Shown in pieces: positions 52,618 through 62,818 of a stretch of 64,000 nt of DNA. Below the pieces are notes generated by a model. The model worked only from the letters and a program-made list of their open reading frames with translations, did no database searches and was not told the DNA's origin. Made by a program: the position numbers and the translations under genes. Position 1 is the first letter of the stretch; every line of letters starts with the position of its first letter. The DNA is from Mucilaginibacter oryzae (GTDB taxonomy: Bacteria; Bacteroidota; Bacteroidia; Sphingobacteriales; Sphingobacteriaceae). The stretch spans positions 1 through 64,000 of the forward strand of contig NZ_QGHA01000003.1 of the NCBI RefSeq assembly GCF_003148845.1, written 5' to 3'.

Positions 52618-53370
52618 TTACGCAGGTACATGAACCTGATCCTGCTGTTTTAAAGCGGCGCTCATTAGTTCATATACCTTATCGCGCAGGCTATCGGCAT
52701 CATCTATGGTTAGTTCCGAAGTTTCAACAGGCTTTCCAACCTTAAATTTACATACGCCGGGCCTGCTGCCAAATTTGGTACCGGTATCCCAAAGTATTTG
52801 CCAGGTATTGGCGGATGTTACCGGGATGATGGGGATTTTAAGTTCGATGGCCAGCCTGAAAGGGCCATTCTTAAATTCGCCAAGCCTGGGCGGATAATCG
52901 TCGGCTATTTTTCCTTCCGGAAAGATAATCAATGACATGCCGTGCAGCAACCGCTCAGCGGCTTTTTTAAAGGCCCGGAACGACGACATTTTGCTTTCCC
53001 TATTTACGGGAATATCAACCGTACGGAAAAACAAACCGGTTACAAGGCCATTCTCCAGTTCATGCTTGCCCATAAAAAAGCAATTGTTTTTAACCAGGAT
53101 GCTCATCGCCGAAATATCGAGATTGGAGGTGTGGTTAGCGCAAATAATATAAGGCCTGTCCCAATTGATGGCCTGCTCGTAATCGAAGCTGTAAAATATG
53201 CCAACAAAGGCCGAACTTGCCGCTCCTAAAAATCGCCTGAATTTATTGAGCGCAGGATAACGCTGCGGTTTACGCGAAAAATAATATAAAAACGGCCACA
53301 TTAAAAAGTACCCCAGGGCAACGCTGCCCATGTATAAATACACGTGTGCTTTTCTCAATATGATTTTCAT
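52618..53370 (-). CDS. plsC: 1-acyl-sn-glycerol-3-phosphate acyltransferase (PlsC family)
   Basis: 250 residues from ATG at 53370; a TTG three codons upstream is unlikely. An N-terminal membrane helix (LYMGSVALGYFLMWPFLYYF) precedes the acyltransferase motifs: NHTSNLD (HX4D catalytic), GKHELENG, FPEGKI, and PIIPVTSANT. Adds the second acyl chain in phospholipid synthesis at the inner membrane. Divergent from trpS with only 40 bp between start codons. Confidence 0.95.
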   Translation of the reverse strand: MKIILRKAHVYLYMGSVALGYFLMWPFLYYFSRKPQRYPALNKFRRFLGAASSAFVGIFYSFDYEQAINWDRPYIICANHTSNLDISAMSILVKNNCFFMGKHELENGLVTGLFFRTVDIPVNRESKMSSFRAFKKAAERLLHGMSLIIFPEGKIADDYPPRLGEFKNGPFRLAIELKIPIIPVTSANTWQILWDTGTKFGSRPGVCKFKVGKPVETSELTIDDADSLRDKVYELMSAALKQQDQVHVPA

Positions 53371-53410
53371 CCTCACCAAAAATATAAAAAATCCTTACTT
53401 TCGCCACACT
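53371..53410. promoter_or_regulatory. Overlapping divergent promoters, plsC and trpS
   Basis: On the minus strand TATTTTTG (53377-53384) matches TAnnTTTG just 7 bp from the plsC ATG; on the plus strand TACTTTCG (53396-53403) is a one-mismatch -7 box 7 bp from the trpS ATG. Both mRNAs would be almost leaderless. Confidence 0.5.
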
Positions 53411-54406
53411 ATGGAGACTGTTGTTAGTGGTATCCGGTCGACCGGAAACTTACACTTAGGAAATTACTACGGGGCGTTGCAAAACTTTATAAAAATGCAG
53501 CATGAATATAACTGCTTTTTCTTTATTGCCGACCTCCACTCGTTAACTACCCACCCCACACCTGCCGATTTGCATGGCAATGTAAAACAGGTGCTGATAG
53601 AATATTTAGCCGCCGGCATCGACCCGGAAAAGGCGACCATCTATGTACAGTCGGACGTGCCCGAGGTAACAGAACTGTACCTGTACTTAAACATGAACGC
53701 CTACCTGGGCGAACTGGAACGGGCCACATCCTTTAAAGATAAAGTGCGCGCCAACCCTGAAAATGTTAACGCGGGCCTGCTTACCTACCCGGTACTGATG
53801 GCTGCCGATATCATTATTCACAAAGCCGTTAAAGTACCTGTGGGTAAAGATCAGGAGCAGCACCTTGAAATGGCCCGTACATTTGGCAACCGCTTTAACC
53901 GCTTATACAACCACGATTATTTCCCTGAACCATACGCTTTTAGCTTTGGCGAAAGCCTGGTAAAAATTCCAGGATTGGATGGTAAAGGTAAAATGGGTAA
54001 ATCAGAAGGGGAAGGCAACGCCATATTCTTGAGCGATACGCCCGAGGCCATCCGCAAAAAAGTAATGCGTGCCGTTACCGACAGCGGCCCTACGGTTGAA
54101 AACCAGCCAAAACCGCAAGAAATTCAAAACCTTTTTGATTTGATGAACGTGGTGTCAACACCTGATACCGTAGCTCACTTTGACGAGGCTTATAACAAAA
54201 TGGCTATCCGTTACGGCGACCTGAAAAAACAGCTTGCTGAAGATATGATCCAGGCTACCGCCCCTATCCGCGACAGGATCAATGCCATTGCAAACGATGC
54301 CGGCTACCTGCGCAAAGTTGCTGAAATGGGAGCCGATAAGGCCCGCGAAAGCGCTTCGAGAACGATTAGGGAAGTAAGGGAGATCATCGGATTCAGGAAA
54401 TTTTAA
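53411..54406 (+). CDS. trpS: Tryptophanyl-tRNA synthetase
   Basis: 331 residues from METVVSGIRSTGNLHLGNYY at 53411; the 27 residues that could precede it overlap the promoter and plsC and do not fit. HIGH motif is HLGN, KMSKS motif is KMGKS (GKGKMGKSEGEGNA). Class Ic synthetase charging tRNA(Trp). Standard length. Divergent from plsC. Confidence 0.97.
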   Translation: METVVSGIRSTGNLHLGNYYGALQNFIKMQHEYNCFFFIADLHSLTTHPTPADLHGNVKQVLIEYLAAGIDPEKATIYVQSDVPEVTELYLYLNMNAYLGELERATSFKDKVRANPENVNAGLLTYPVLMAADIIIHKAVKVPVGKDQEQHLEMARTFGNRFNRLYNHDYFPEPYAFSFGESLVKIPGLDGKGKMGKSEGEGNAIFLSDTPEAIRKKVMRAVTDSGPTVENQPKPQEIQNLFDLMNVVSTPDTVAHFDEAYNKMAIRYGDLKKQLAEDMIQATAPIRDRINAIANDAGYLRKVAEMGADKARESASRTIREVREIIGFRKF

Positions 54407-54420
54407 ATAGCGGGTAGTTG

Positions 54421-54503
54421 ATAGTTCATGGTTGATGGTGTATATTAGTCGGAGTTCGTTTCAGGCAGCTTCGCAAACAAGAGGCTATGAACCATGAACC
54501 ATA
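54421..54503. repeat. GTTCATGG/CCATGAAC inverted repeat
   Basis: ATAGTTCATGGTT (54421-54433) pairs with AACCATGAACCAT (54490-54502). The right arm covers an ATG at 54494 that an ORF finder would use as the kinase start. A relative lies at 38631-38659. Confidence 0.55.
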
Positions 54504-54520
54504 CCCCACAACTAAAAAAT

Positions 54521-55135
54521 ATGCACTTAGCTATTGTAGGAAATATAGGCGCCGGAAAAACCACCCTTACCGAAATGCTGGCCCGCAACTACGGTTGGGA
54601 CCCTTTATATGAGGCTGTAGATAATAACCCCTACCTGGAGGATTTTTACAGCGACATGAAACGCTGGAGCTTTAACCTGCAGATTTATTTTTTAAACAGC
54701 CGTTACCGCCAGATCATCGATATCCAGAAAAGCGGGCGCAATATTATCCAGGACCGTACCATTTATGAGGACGCCTATATTTTTGCCGAAAACCTGCACG
54801 ATATGGGCCTCATGACCACCCGTGATTACGAAAACTACGAATCTATTTTTCAGAATATAACCGAGTTTATTAAACCGCCCGATCTGCTGGTTTATCTTAA
54901 AGCTTCGGTACCAACCCTGGTAAGCAATATCCAGCGCCGCGGTCGTGAATACGAAATCGGCATCCGTTTGGATTATCTTTCAAAACTGAACGAGAAATAC
55001 GATAAATGGATAAACAACTACAAACTGGGTAAACTGCTCATATTGGATAAAGATAACCTCGACTTTGCCAATAACACCGAGGATATGGGTACCATTGTTA
55101 ATTTGATAGAACGGGAAATTAACGGGTTGTTTTAA
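54521..55135 (+). CDS. Deoxynucleoside kinase
   Basis: 204 residues from MHLAIVGNIGAGKTTLTEML; Walker A GNIGAGKTT. The upstream ATG (54494) lies inside a dispersed repeat, so 54521 is preferred. Family motifs: EAVDNNPYLEDFY, FNLQIYFLNSRY, QDRTIYEDAYIFA (ERS/DRS-like), YLKASVPTLVSNIQRRGREYE. Phosphorylates deoxynucleosides (dAdo/dGuo/dCyd type) for salvage; base preference cannot be read. Start of a four-gene run toward kdsB. Confidence 0.93.
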   Translation: MHLAIVGNIGAGKTTLTEMLARNYGWDPLYEAVDNNPYLEDFYSDMKRWSFNLQIYFLNSRYRQIIDIQKSGRNIIQDRTIYEDAYIFAENLHDMGLMTTRDYENYESIFQNITEFIKPPDLLVYLKASVPTLVSNIQRRGREYEIGIRLDYLSKLNEKYDKWINNYKLGKLLILDKDNLDFANNTEDMGTIVNLIEREINGLF

Positions 55136-55144
55136 CATAATAAA

Positions 55145-55822
55145 ATGAAGAAATTACTGTTCTTCATTTTATTACTAATTGTTTTTATGGCTTGCAAGCA
55201 TCAGCCTAAAAATACCGTTGATTATAAACATTGGCATACTCTCGACCTGGAGGCTTTCAGGTTATGGTTGCCGCCAAACTGGCGTTATCATCAGCAACAG
55301 GGTGTTGATTCATTTGTAGCTGATATTGTTGGCCCCAATGTTTCCTTTAGTTTTGATTTTAGTTCGATGGGATATGCCAGCCATCTTGTTAATTCAGAAC
55401 AGGAATATCTAAATAGTAATTACTGGCTGACGGATTGCAGACTTTGCCACACGCCTATTGATAGGGAGCAAATTGCACAAACCGATAGCAGCATAAAAAT
55501 AAACAAGCTATCAAAATCTGAAATACAGAAATTTCCAGGCATTGACTATTTAGCCAGTGTAACTTATAAAGACGGTTCGATACATAAAGTACCTATCGTT
55601 ATTCCTGCCGAAACCAAAGCATATTGCATCAGCGAAGAATCAAAAGATGGCTTTATCGTAAAAACAATTTACCCCAAAATTGCCTCAAACGGAATAACCG
55701 GTATTTATTATCAAAGTAAATCGTCAAATTTGAACTTCCAGTTATCAGCATATAATTTGTCAAAACAGGATCAGAACCTTGCTTTGCAAATGTTTAAAAC
55801 CATAGTGATAAAAACCCAATGA
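55145..55822 (+). CDS. Hypothetical lipoprotein
   Basis: 225 residues. Signal MKKLLFFILLLIVFMACKHQ with lipobox FMAC. The rest is beta-rich (LEAFRLWLPPNWRYHQQQG; VADIVGPNVSFSFDFSSMGY) with two Cys (DCRLCHTP, CISEE). Not recognised. Follows the kinase by 9 bp and overlaps kdsB start by 4 bp, so it is part of that transcription unit. Confidence 0.8.
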   Translation: MKKLLFFILLLIVFMACKHQPKNTVDYKHWHTLDLEAFRLWLPPNWRYHQQQGVDSFVADIVGPNVSFSFDFSSMGYASHLVNSEQEYLNSNYWLTDCRLCHTPIDREQIAQTDSSIKINKLSKSEIQKFPGIDYLASVTYKDGSIHKVPIVIPAETKAYCISEESKDGFIVKTIYPKIASNGITGIYYQSKSSNLNFQLSAYNLSKQDQNLALQMFKTIVIKTQ

Positions 55823-56553
55823 AGATATTAGGCATCATTCCCGCCCGCTACGCGTCGTCACGTTTTCCCGGCAAACCCTTGGTTGATATCGGCGGAAAAA
55901 CGATGATCCAACGCGTGTACGAGCAGGCTAAAAAATGCAAAAGCCTTAACGAGGTAATTGTTGCCACTGATGACGACCGCATTTTTAACCATGTTAGCGA
56001 TTTTGGTGGCTTGGCGGTGATGACCGGCTCCCACCATCAAAACGGCACCGACCGCTGCGCCGAGGTAGCCCGCCTGCACTCCGGATACGATGTAATCATC
56101 AACATCCAGGGTGATGAACCGTTTATTAACCCGGAACAGATCAGCAAACTGGCCGCCTGTTTCAATGATGCTGATACACAACTGGCCACGCTGGTAAAAC
56201 GCATCCTTACTGAACAGGAACTGCATAACAGTAATTCGCCCAAGGTGGTGATCAACCAACAATCGGAAGCTGTTTATTTTTCGAGGGCAACCTTACCCCA
56301 CATCCGCGGACAGGAGCCTGAAAACTGGCTCGAATTTTATCCTTTCTTTAAACATATTGGTATTTACGGTTATCGTGCAGACGTACTACAGGAAGTAACC
56401 CAACTACCTGTATCCCCTCTCGAAAAAGCGGAAAGCTTAGAGCAATTGCGCTGGATAGATAACGGCTACCGCATAAAGGTTGCGGAAACCAATTTGGAAA
56501 CACACGCGGTAGATGTACCGGAAGATCTGGAGAAATTTAAATTTGAGTTCTGA
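55819..56553 (+). CDS. kdsB: 3-deoxy-manno-octulosonate cytidylyltransferase
   Basis: 244 residues. MKILGIIPARYASSRFPGKP is the KdsB N-terminus with nucleotide-binding loop; VIVATDDDRIF, GTDRCAEVA, INIQGDEPFI and YFSRATLPHI follow, and ends with the HAVDVPEDLEKF motif. Activates KDO as CMP-KDO for lipopolysaccharide core. ATGA overlap with the lipoprotein gene. This is expected in an outer-membrane organism. Confidence 0.97.
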   Translation: MKILGIIPARYASSRFPGKPLVDIGGKTMIQRVYEQAKKCKSLNEVIVATDDDRIFNHVSDFGGLAVMTGSHHQNGTDRCAEVARLHSGYDVIINIQGDEPFINPEQISKLAACFNDADTQLATLVKRILTEQELHNSNSPKVVINQQSEAVYFSRATLPHIRGQEPENWLEFYPFFKHIGIYGYRADVLQEVTQLPVSPLEKAESLEQLRWIDNGYRIKVAETNLETHAVDVPEDLEKFKFEF

Positions 56554-56663
56554 CAAGTGTGCTAAATTGCTGTAGGTAAACCCAAAAGCGTTGCGTGCTT
56601 TCAACACAAAATCAGCCCTTCCATTTTTTAAAAACAGCTATGGCGAAGCCTTAAAATTTTTCG

Positions 56664-56720
56664 TACTTTTGTATCCCGTACAGAAACAATTGGCCGGGGC
56701 ATAAAAGCCCGGTCATTTTT
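56664..56720 (+). promoter_or_regulatory. pyrG promoter with leader terminator (candidate attenuator)
   Basis: -7 box TACTTTTG at 56664-56671, exact TAnnTTTG. Downstream, inside the leader, a hairpin (TGGCCGGGGC 56691-56700 with GCCCGGTCA 56707-56715, single G bulge, loop ATAAAA) is followed by TTTTT (56716-56720), an intrinsic terminator shape, 8 bp before the pyrG ATG. Sited between promoter and gene, it could attenuate transcription. Confidence 0.6.
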
Positions 56721-56722
56721 AA

Positions 56723-58339
<1,617 letters not shown>

Positions 58340-58361
58340 GTAATTGTACGATAATTAGATA

Positions 58362-60206
58362 ATGGATAAAAATACGTTTACAGGATTATTCCTGATCATG
58401 GCGATCATTGCCGGCTCGATATACTTTTTAAAGCCATCGGAAGCCGACCTGAAAAAAGAGCGCGAAGTACAGCACCAGGACTCGCTGAAAAAAGCAGGAC
58501 TGGCCAAAGCCGATAAAGCAAAAGCAACCGCCAACTTTGATACCAGCAAAACCGCAAAAGTTGATTCAAACCTGCTTAAGCTGCCTTTTGGTGCCGCATC
58601 TGTAGGCAAACAGGAGTTTGTAACCCTGCAAAATAAAGAGTTAGTTGTTAAACTAAGCACCCAGGGCGGTAAAGTAGCATCGGTTGAATTAAAGAACTAT
58701 AAAACTTTTGATAAAAAACCTTTGGTACTGTTTAGCGGTGATAACAACAATTTCGGCTTAAAATTTGCCGCCGGTGTAGCCAACATCAATACCAACAATT
58801 ACTTTTTTACCCCAAGCGTAAAAGAACTGAACGTTGCTGAAAGAGACTCGGGCGCGGTTACCTTACGTTTAAGCTACAGCCCTAATCAATACATTGATTA
58901 TGTGTACAGCTTAAAAGGTGAAGGCTTTAAATTAGGCTTAACCATTAAACCGGTTGGTTTAGACGCCGTAATTGCCAACAGCAGCGCCTTAAACCTTAAC
59001 TGGGCAGCCAGCCTGCACAAACAGGAAAAGGATATGAGGCAGGAGCGCCAGTATGCAAACGTTTACTATTATAATACTGATGGTGATGTTGAATACCTGA
59101 GCGAAACAAAAGACGACCAAAAAACCATAAGTGACAAAAAAATGGCTTGGGTTGCCTTTAAGCAACACTTCTTTTCGAATGTGCTGATAGCAAAAAATGG
59201 TATAGCAAAAACTGATGTCGCAGTATCAACCAATGTAAATGATACTACCGATGTAAAACAAATGAAGGCTGATTTATCGCTCACCCGCGGTACGGATGGC
59301 GCTTTTCCATTAGAGTTTTATTTTGGGCCCAACCGCTTCAATACGTTGAAAGATCAGGGTAACGACCTTGAAAAACTGGTGAACCTGGGTTGGGGGCCGT
59401 TAAAATACATTAACCGTTTCGCGGTATTACCTGTATTCAACTTCCTTAATAAATTTAACTGGAACTACGGTTTAATTATTTTAGTGTTGACGGTATTACT
59501 AAAACTGGTATTATCGCCGCTTACCTATAAATCGTACCTATCGATGGCAAAAATGCGCGTGCTGAAGCCCGAGATGGACGAAATTAAGGCGAAGGTTGGC
59601 GAAGATAACCCTACCCTGCTACAGCAGGAGTACCTGAAGCTTTACAAAAAAGCAGGTGTAAACCCATTGGGCGGCTGTTTACCATTGCTGATCCAGATGC
59701 CGATCGTTATCGCGTTCTTCCGCTTTTTCCCGAGCTTGTTCGAGTTAAGGGGCGAAAGCTTCCTTTGGATGCATGACCTGTCGACTTATGATTCCGTTAT
59801 TAAATTTGCGCCGATTGCTTTCCTGGGCGGCGTTAACCACATCAGCTTGATGTGTTTATTGATGACTATTTCAACGTTGATATACACTTATTTCAACAAC
59901 CAGATTTCGGGTGCTACCGGGCAAATGAAATATATCGGTTACATCACACCGATCATTTTCCTTTTTACCCTTAACAGCTATCCTGCCGGTTTGAACTACT
60001 ATTACTTTTTGGCCAACATGTTCACCTTTTTACAGCAATACCTGATTAAATTCATGGTTGATGACAAAAAGATCCATGCCCAGATCCAGGAAAACAAAAA
60101 GAAACCTGAAGATGCCAAAAAGAAAAAATCAGGCTTCAGCGCTAAAATGGAAGAGATGATGCGCCAGCAACAGCAAATCCAGGCTAATAAGAATAAGAAG
60201 TCTTAA
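58362..60206 (+). CDS. yidC: Membrane protein insertase YidC
   Basis: 614 residues. N-terminal anchor (TGLFLIMAIIAGSIYFL), a large periplasmic beta-domain (about 80-340), and the conserved insertase helices from about 360 (YGLIILVLTVLLKLVLSPL, SYLSMAKMRVLKPEM, GCLPLLIQMPIVIAFFRFFPS, then the final TM pair). Ends in a Lys/Gln-rich tail (KNKKS) as is common in Bacteroidota. Inserts inner-membrane proteins alone or with Sec. Likely co-transcribed with pyrG. Confidence 0.97.
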   Translation: MDKNTFTGLFLIMAIIAGSIYFLKPSEADLKKEREVQHQDSLKKAGLAKADKAKATANFDTSKTAKVDSNLLKLPFGAASVGKQEFVTLQNKELVVKLSTQGGKVASVELKNYKTFDKKPLVLFSGDNNNFGLKFAAGVANINTNNYFFTPSVKELNVAERDSGAVTLRLSYSPNQYIDYVYSLKGEGFKLGLTIKPVGLDAVIANSSALNLNWAASLHKQEKDMRQERQYANVYYYNTDGDVEYLSETKDDQKTISDKKMAWVAFKQHFFSNVLIAKNGIAKTDVAVSTNVNDTTDVKQMKADLSLTRGTDGAFPLEFYFGPNRFNTLKDQGNDLEKLVNLGWGPLKYINRFAVLPVFNFLNKFNWNYGLIILVLTVLLKLVLSPLTYKSYLSMAKMRVLKPEMDEIKAKVGEDNPTLLQQEYLKLYKKAGVNPLGGCLPLLIQMPIVIAFFRFFPSLFELRGESFLWMHDLSTYDSVIKFAPIAFLGGVNHISLMCLLMTISTLIYTYFNNQISGATGQMKYIGYITPIIFLFTLNSYPAGLNYYYFLANMFTFLQQYLIKFMVDDKKIHAQIQENKKKPEDAKKKKSGFSAKMEEMMRQQQQIQANKNKKS

Positions 60207-60207
60207 G

Positions 60208-60405
60208 TCTTTAGTCGGGAAGTCGGAAGTCCGCAGTCGGGAAGTCCGAAAGTCGGAAGATATTAGAGCCCCTGGAAACTAAGTTTCCGGGGGCTCTTTG
60301 CATTGATGAGGTTACCAAAGCATTTCTCTCAAAATGCTTTCAGACTTCCGGACTTCCCAGCTGCGGACTTTGGACTTCCGGACTGCGGACTTCCAACTTC
60401 CAACT
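60208..60405. repeat. AAGTCCG-type repeat element, copy 3 (inverted) enclosing yidC terminator
   Basis: Left arm 60208-60260 (AGTCGGGAAGTCGGAAGTCC... units) begins 2 bp after the yidC stop; right arm 60341-60405 holds complementary units. Between them is a strong terminator. Same vocabulary as copies 1 and 2. Confidence 0.8.
60265..60299 (+). terminator. yidC terminator
   Basis: 15-bp stem AGAGCCCCTGGAAAC (60265-60279) with 60283-60297, one G-T pair, loop TAA, then TTG. Confidence 0.85.
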
Positions 60406-60456
60406 TTTTCAGCACAACACTAAAATAATTAGCAAAATTGTTTTACATTTGAAATA

Positions 60457-61821
60457 ATGTATGCAATTGTCGATATCGAGACCACCGGGGGGCATGCCAG
60501 CGCTAATGGCATTACCGAGATAGCTATTTGCATACACGATGGCAAAAAAGTTATAAAACGCTTTGAGTCGCTTATCAATCCGCAGCGCGACATCCCTGTT
60601 TATATCAGCGCCTTAACCGGTATTACTAACGAAATGGTGAAGGACGCGCCCATATTTGAGGATGTGGCAGCGGATATTTATCACCTCATCCACGGGAAAA
60701 TATTTGTTGCCCATAACGTAAATTTCGATTTTTCGTTTGTGCGTTATCATATGGACGCGGCGGGATATGATTTGCAAAGCAATAAGCTTTGCACCGTTAG
60801 ACTGGGCCGCAAAATAATGCCGGGCCTGCCATCATACAGTTTAGGCAGGTTATGCAAGCATTTAGGCATTGACAACCAGGCCCGCCACAGGGCCATGGGC
60901 GACGCCGAGGCCACCGCCGAATTATTTACTTTACTATTGAATAGCGATACCGAAAATTACATCAAACAATCGCTTAAACAAGGCTCGAAAGACCAGGTAT
61001 TACCACCCAACCTGTCCAAAAAAGATATCGACCAGTTGCCTTATACTCCCGGCGTGTATTACTTTCATGATCAAAAGGGTAAAGTGATTTATGTAGGGAA
61101 AGCCAAAAACATTAAAAAACGGGTATGCAGCCATTTTACCGGCAATAACCCCGGTTTTCAGCGGCAAGAGTTTTTAAAGAATATTTACCAGATCAGCCAC
61201 CAGGTTTGCGGCACCGAGTTGATTGCCTTTGTGTTGGAAGCCATTGAAATAAAACGCCTCTGGCCAAAATACAACCGGTCGTTAAAGCGCTTTCAAAACG
61301 CCTTTTGTTTATATGCGTTTGAAGATCAGCGCGGCTACATCCGCCTCGCCGTTGATAAGTACCGTAAATACAGCGATCCGATATATACCTGTAATTCGCT
61401 GCTTGATGGGTATAACCTGCTCAATAAGCTGATAGAGGCTTTTGATCTGTGCCCGAAACTTTGTTTTATACAAAAAAACAACGACGTATGTGCAAGCAGC
61501 CTCGGAAGTAGCTGTGCCTGCGAAGGCATTGAACCGGCCGACATTTATAATAAACGGGTGAATAATGCTATTGATCAGCTTAAACAGGCTTTACCAACCT
61601 ATGCCATTCGTGATGAGGGCCGAACCGGCGATGAGCACAGCTGCATTTTGGTAGAGAAGGGACAGTTTTACGGAATGGGCTATATCTCGCACTATTTTGA
61701 CGCTGATAATGTGCAGCAGCTTAAAAACCATCTTACGCCTTACCCCGGGAATGATTATATCAAAAATATCATAGCTACCTACGCCTCTAAATACCCGGAG
61801 CGGATGGTGGTATTTGCCTAA
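60457..61821 (+). CDS. DnaQ-type 3'-5' exonuclease fused to GIY-YIG nuclease
   Basis: 454 residues. Residues 1-170 are a DEDDh exonuclease domain (YAIVDIETTGG with the first Asp-Glu, VAHNVNFDFSF, HRAMGDAEAT with His-Asp). Residues about 195-275 are a GIY-YIG domain like the UvrC N-terminus (YTPGVYYFHDQKGKVIYVGK, AKNIKKRV). The C-terminal 180 residues (Cys-bearing CPKLCFIQKNNDVC...CACEG) resemble the tail seen in the Cho/UvrC-like fusion family. Nuclease acting on damaged DNA is the likely role. Monocistronic. Confidence 0.92.
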   Translation: MYAIVDIETTGGHASANGITEIAICIHDGKKVIKRFESLINPQRDIPVYISALTGITNEMVKDAPIFEDVAADIYHLIHGKIFVAHNVNFDFSFVRYHMDAAGYDLQSNKLCTVRLGRKIMPGLPSYSLGRLCKHLGIDNQARHRAMGDAEATAELFTLLLNSDTENYIKQSLKQGSKDQVLPPNLSKKDIDQLPYTPGVYYFHDQKGKVIYVGKAKNIKKRVCSHFTGNNPGFQRQEFLKNIYQISHQVCGTELIAFVLEAIEIKRLWPKYNRSLKRFQNAFCLYAFEDQRGYIRLAVDKYRKYSDPIYTCNSLLDGYNLLNKLIEAFDLCPKLCFIQKNNDVCASSLGSSCACEGIEPADIYNKRVNNAIDQLKQALPTYAIRDEGRTGDEHSCILVEKGQFYGMGYISHYFDADNVQQLKNHLTPYPGNDYIKNIIATYASKYPERMVVFA

Positions 61822-62179
61822 AACGGCACCGCTTTTTTTAAGCTCAAATTGAAAACTTCTTAACACACTTCCCAGTGAATCGCTTTTACCTTTGTTGTAA
61901 AAGTTCCTCAATGTGAGGGTCTTGAGATACAATGATAAAATTCCAATTTGCCATGTCGAAGTAGTGAAACATCTTATTCGCCCGGCAATTAGGCGACTTT
62001 GCACCCGCAGAAGATATTTGGCTATCGCTCAATATGACAAAAAGTTTTAAAGTTATTTCCCTAACACGCTCCAAAAATCAGTATAAAATAAAAAATATCC
62101 TTAAAGTTAAAATTCATTCACACAATATTTACCCAGGCTGGTTATCCATATATCATTTACCAACAAAAACTACAAGATA
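61822..62179. other. Intergenic region, degenerate repeat remnants
   Basis: 358 bp. A stretch around 61915-62045 reads like a decayed dispersed repeat (CGAAGTAGTGAAACATCTT ... CGCTCAATATGACA), a wording common between Sphingobacteriaceae genes. No terminator or ORF stands out; GH/RNA features absent. Confidence 0.35.
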
Positions 62180-62716
62180 ATGGATAGCATTAACCAACAA
62201 CAGCCCGAAGATAACTTTAAGGATTTGATCGGGCCCGAGGCCATGGATAAGATCAAAGAACTGGCCGGGAGCGCTAAAAGCTGCTTTTTTGTAAGCAATA
62301 TCAAAACCGGCGTACCTGCTTCTGTACGGCCAATGTCGGCCCAGAAAATTGATGATGAAGGTAATTTCTGGTTCCTGAGCGCTAATGACAGCCACAAAAA
62401 TGAAGAACTTTCAACAGATCCGTTTGTGCACCTGCTTTTCCAGGGTTCGGCTTATTCTGATTTCCTGAACATTTACGGTATTGCTACTGTTACAGAAGAC
62501 AAGGAAAAAATTAAAGAGCTGTGGGAACCTACACTAAAAGTTTGGTTTACCGAAGGTGTCGACGATCCGCGGATCAGCGTTATCAAAGTTGAACCAACAG
62601 AAGGTTATTACTGGGATAACAAGCATGGCAACGCGGTAGCCTTTATAAAGCGACTGGCCGGTGCCGCAATCGGAAAAACCATAGATGATTCGGTTGAGGG
62701 AAAACTGGAAGTGTAA
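62180..62716 (+). CDS. Pyridoxamine 5'-phosphate oxidase-fold protein (general stress protein 26-like)
   Basis: 178 residues. N-terminal helix (DLIGPEAMDKIKELAGSAKS), then a split-barrel FMN-binding fold: CFFVSNIKTGVPASVRPMSA, WFLSANDSHKNEELSTDPFV, HLLFQGSAYSDFLNIYGIAT, TEGYYWDNKHGNAVAFIKRL. This is the Gsp26-type branch of the PPOX superfamily, thought to bind FMN or F420-like cofactors under stress; substrate unknown. Not likely a true PdxH (lacks its full set of PLP residues as far as I can see). Confidence 0.88.
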   Translation: MDSINQQQPEDNFKDLIGPEAMDKIKELAGSAKSCFFVSNIKTGVPASVRPMSAQKIDDEGNFWFLSANDSHKNEELSTDPFVHLLFQGSAYSDFLNIYGIATVTEDKEKIKELWEPTLKVWFTEGVDDPRISVIKVEPTEGYYWDNKHGNAVAFIKRLAGAAIGKTIDDSVEGKLEV

Positions 62717-62765
62717 TTTGTTTCAACCGAAATTTATTGAATTAAAGAACTAATAACAGATAGAG

Positions 62766-62794
62766 AAAGGCTTGAGTTTTACGCTCAAGCCTTT
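62766..62794. terminator. Bidirectional terminator
   Basis: Perfect 11-bp stem AAAGGCTTGAG (62766-62776) with 62784-62794, 7-nt loop, T/A-rich flanks. A second small palindrome CCCCCTTCAGGGGG overlaps the stop of the next gene at 62813-62826. Confidence 0.85.
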
Positions 62795-62818
62795 TATATG
62801 TAAACTTTCGTTCCCCCT

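Noticed and set aside
53330..53410. Longer trpS start
   Set aside because: It would overlap plsC and its promoter; METVVSGIRSTG is the family start.
54494..54520. Upstream ATG for the deoxynucleoside kinase
   Set aside because: It lies in a CCATGAAC repeat; MHLAIVGNIGAGKT is the usual family start.
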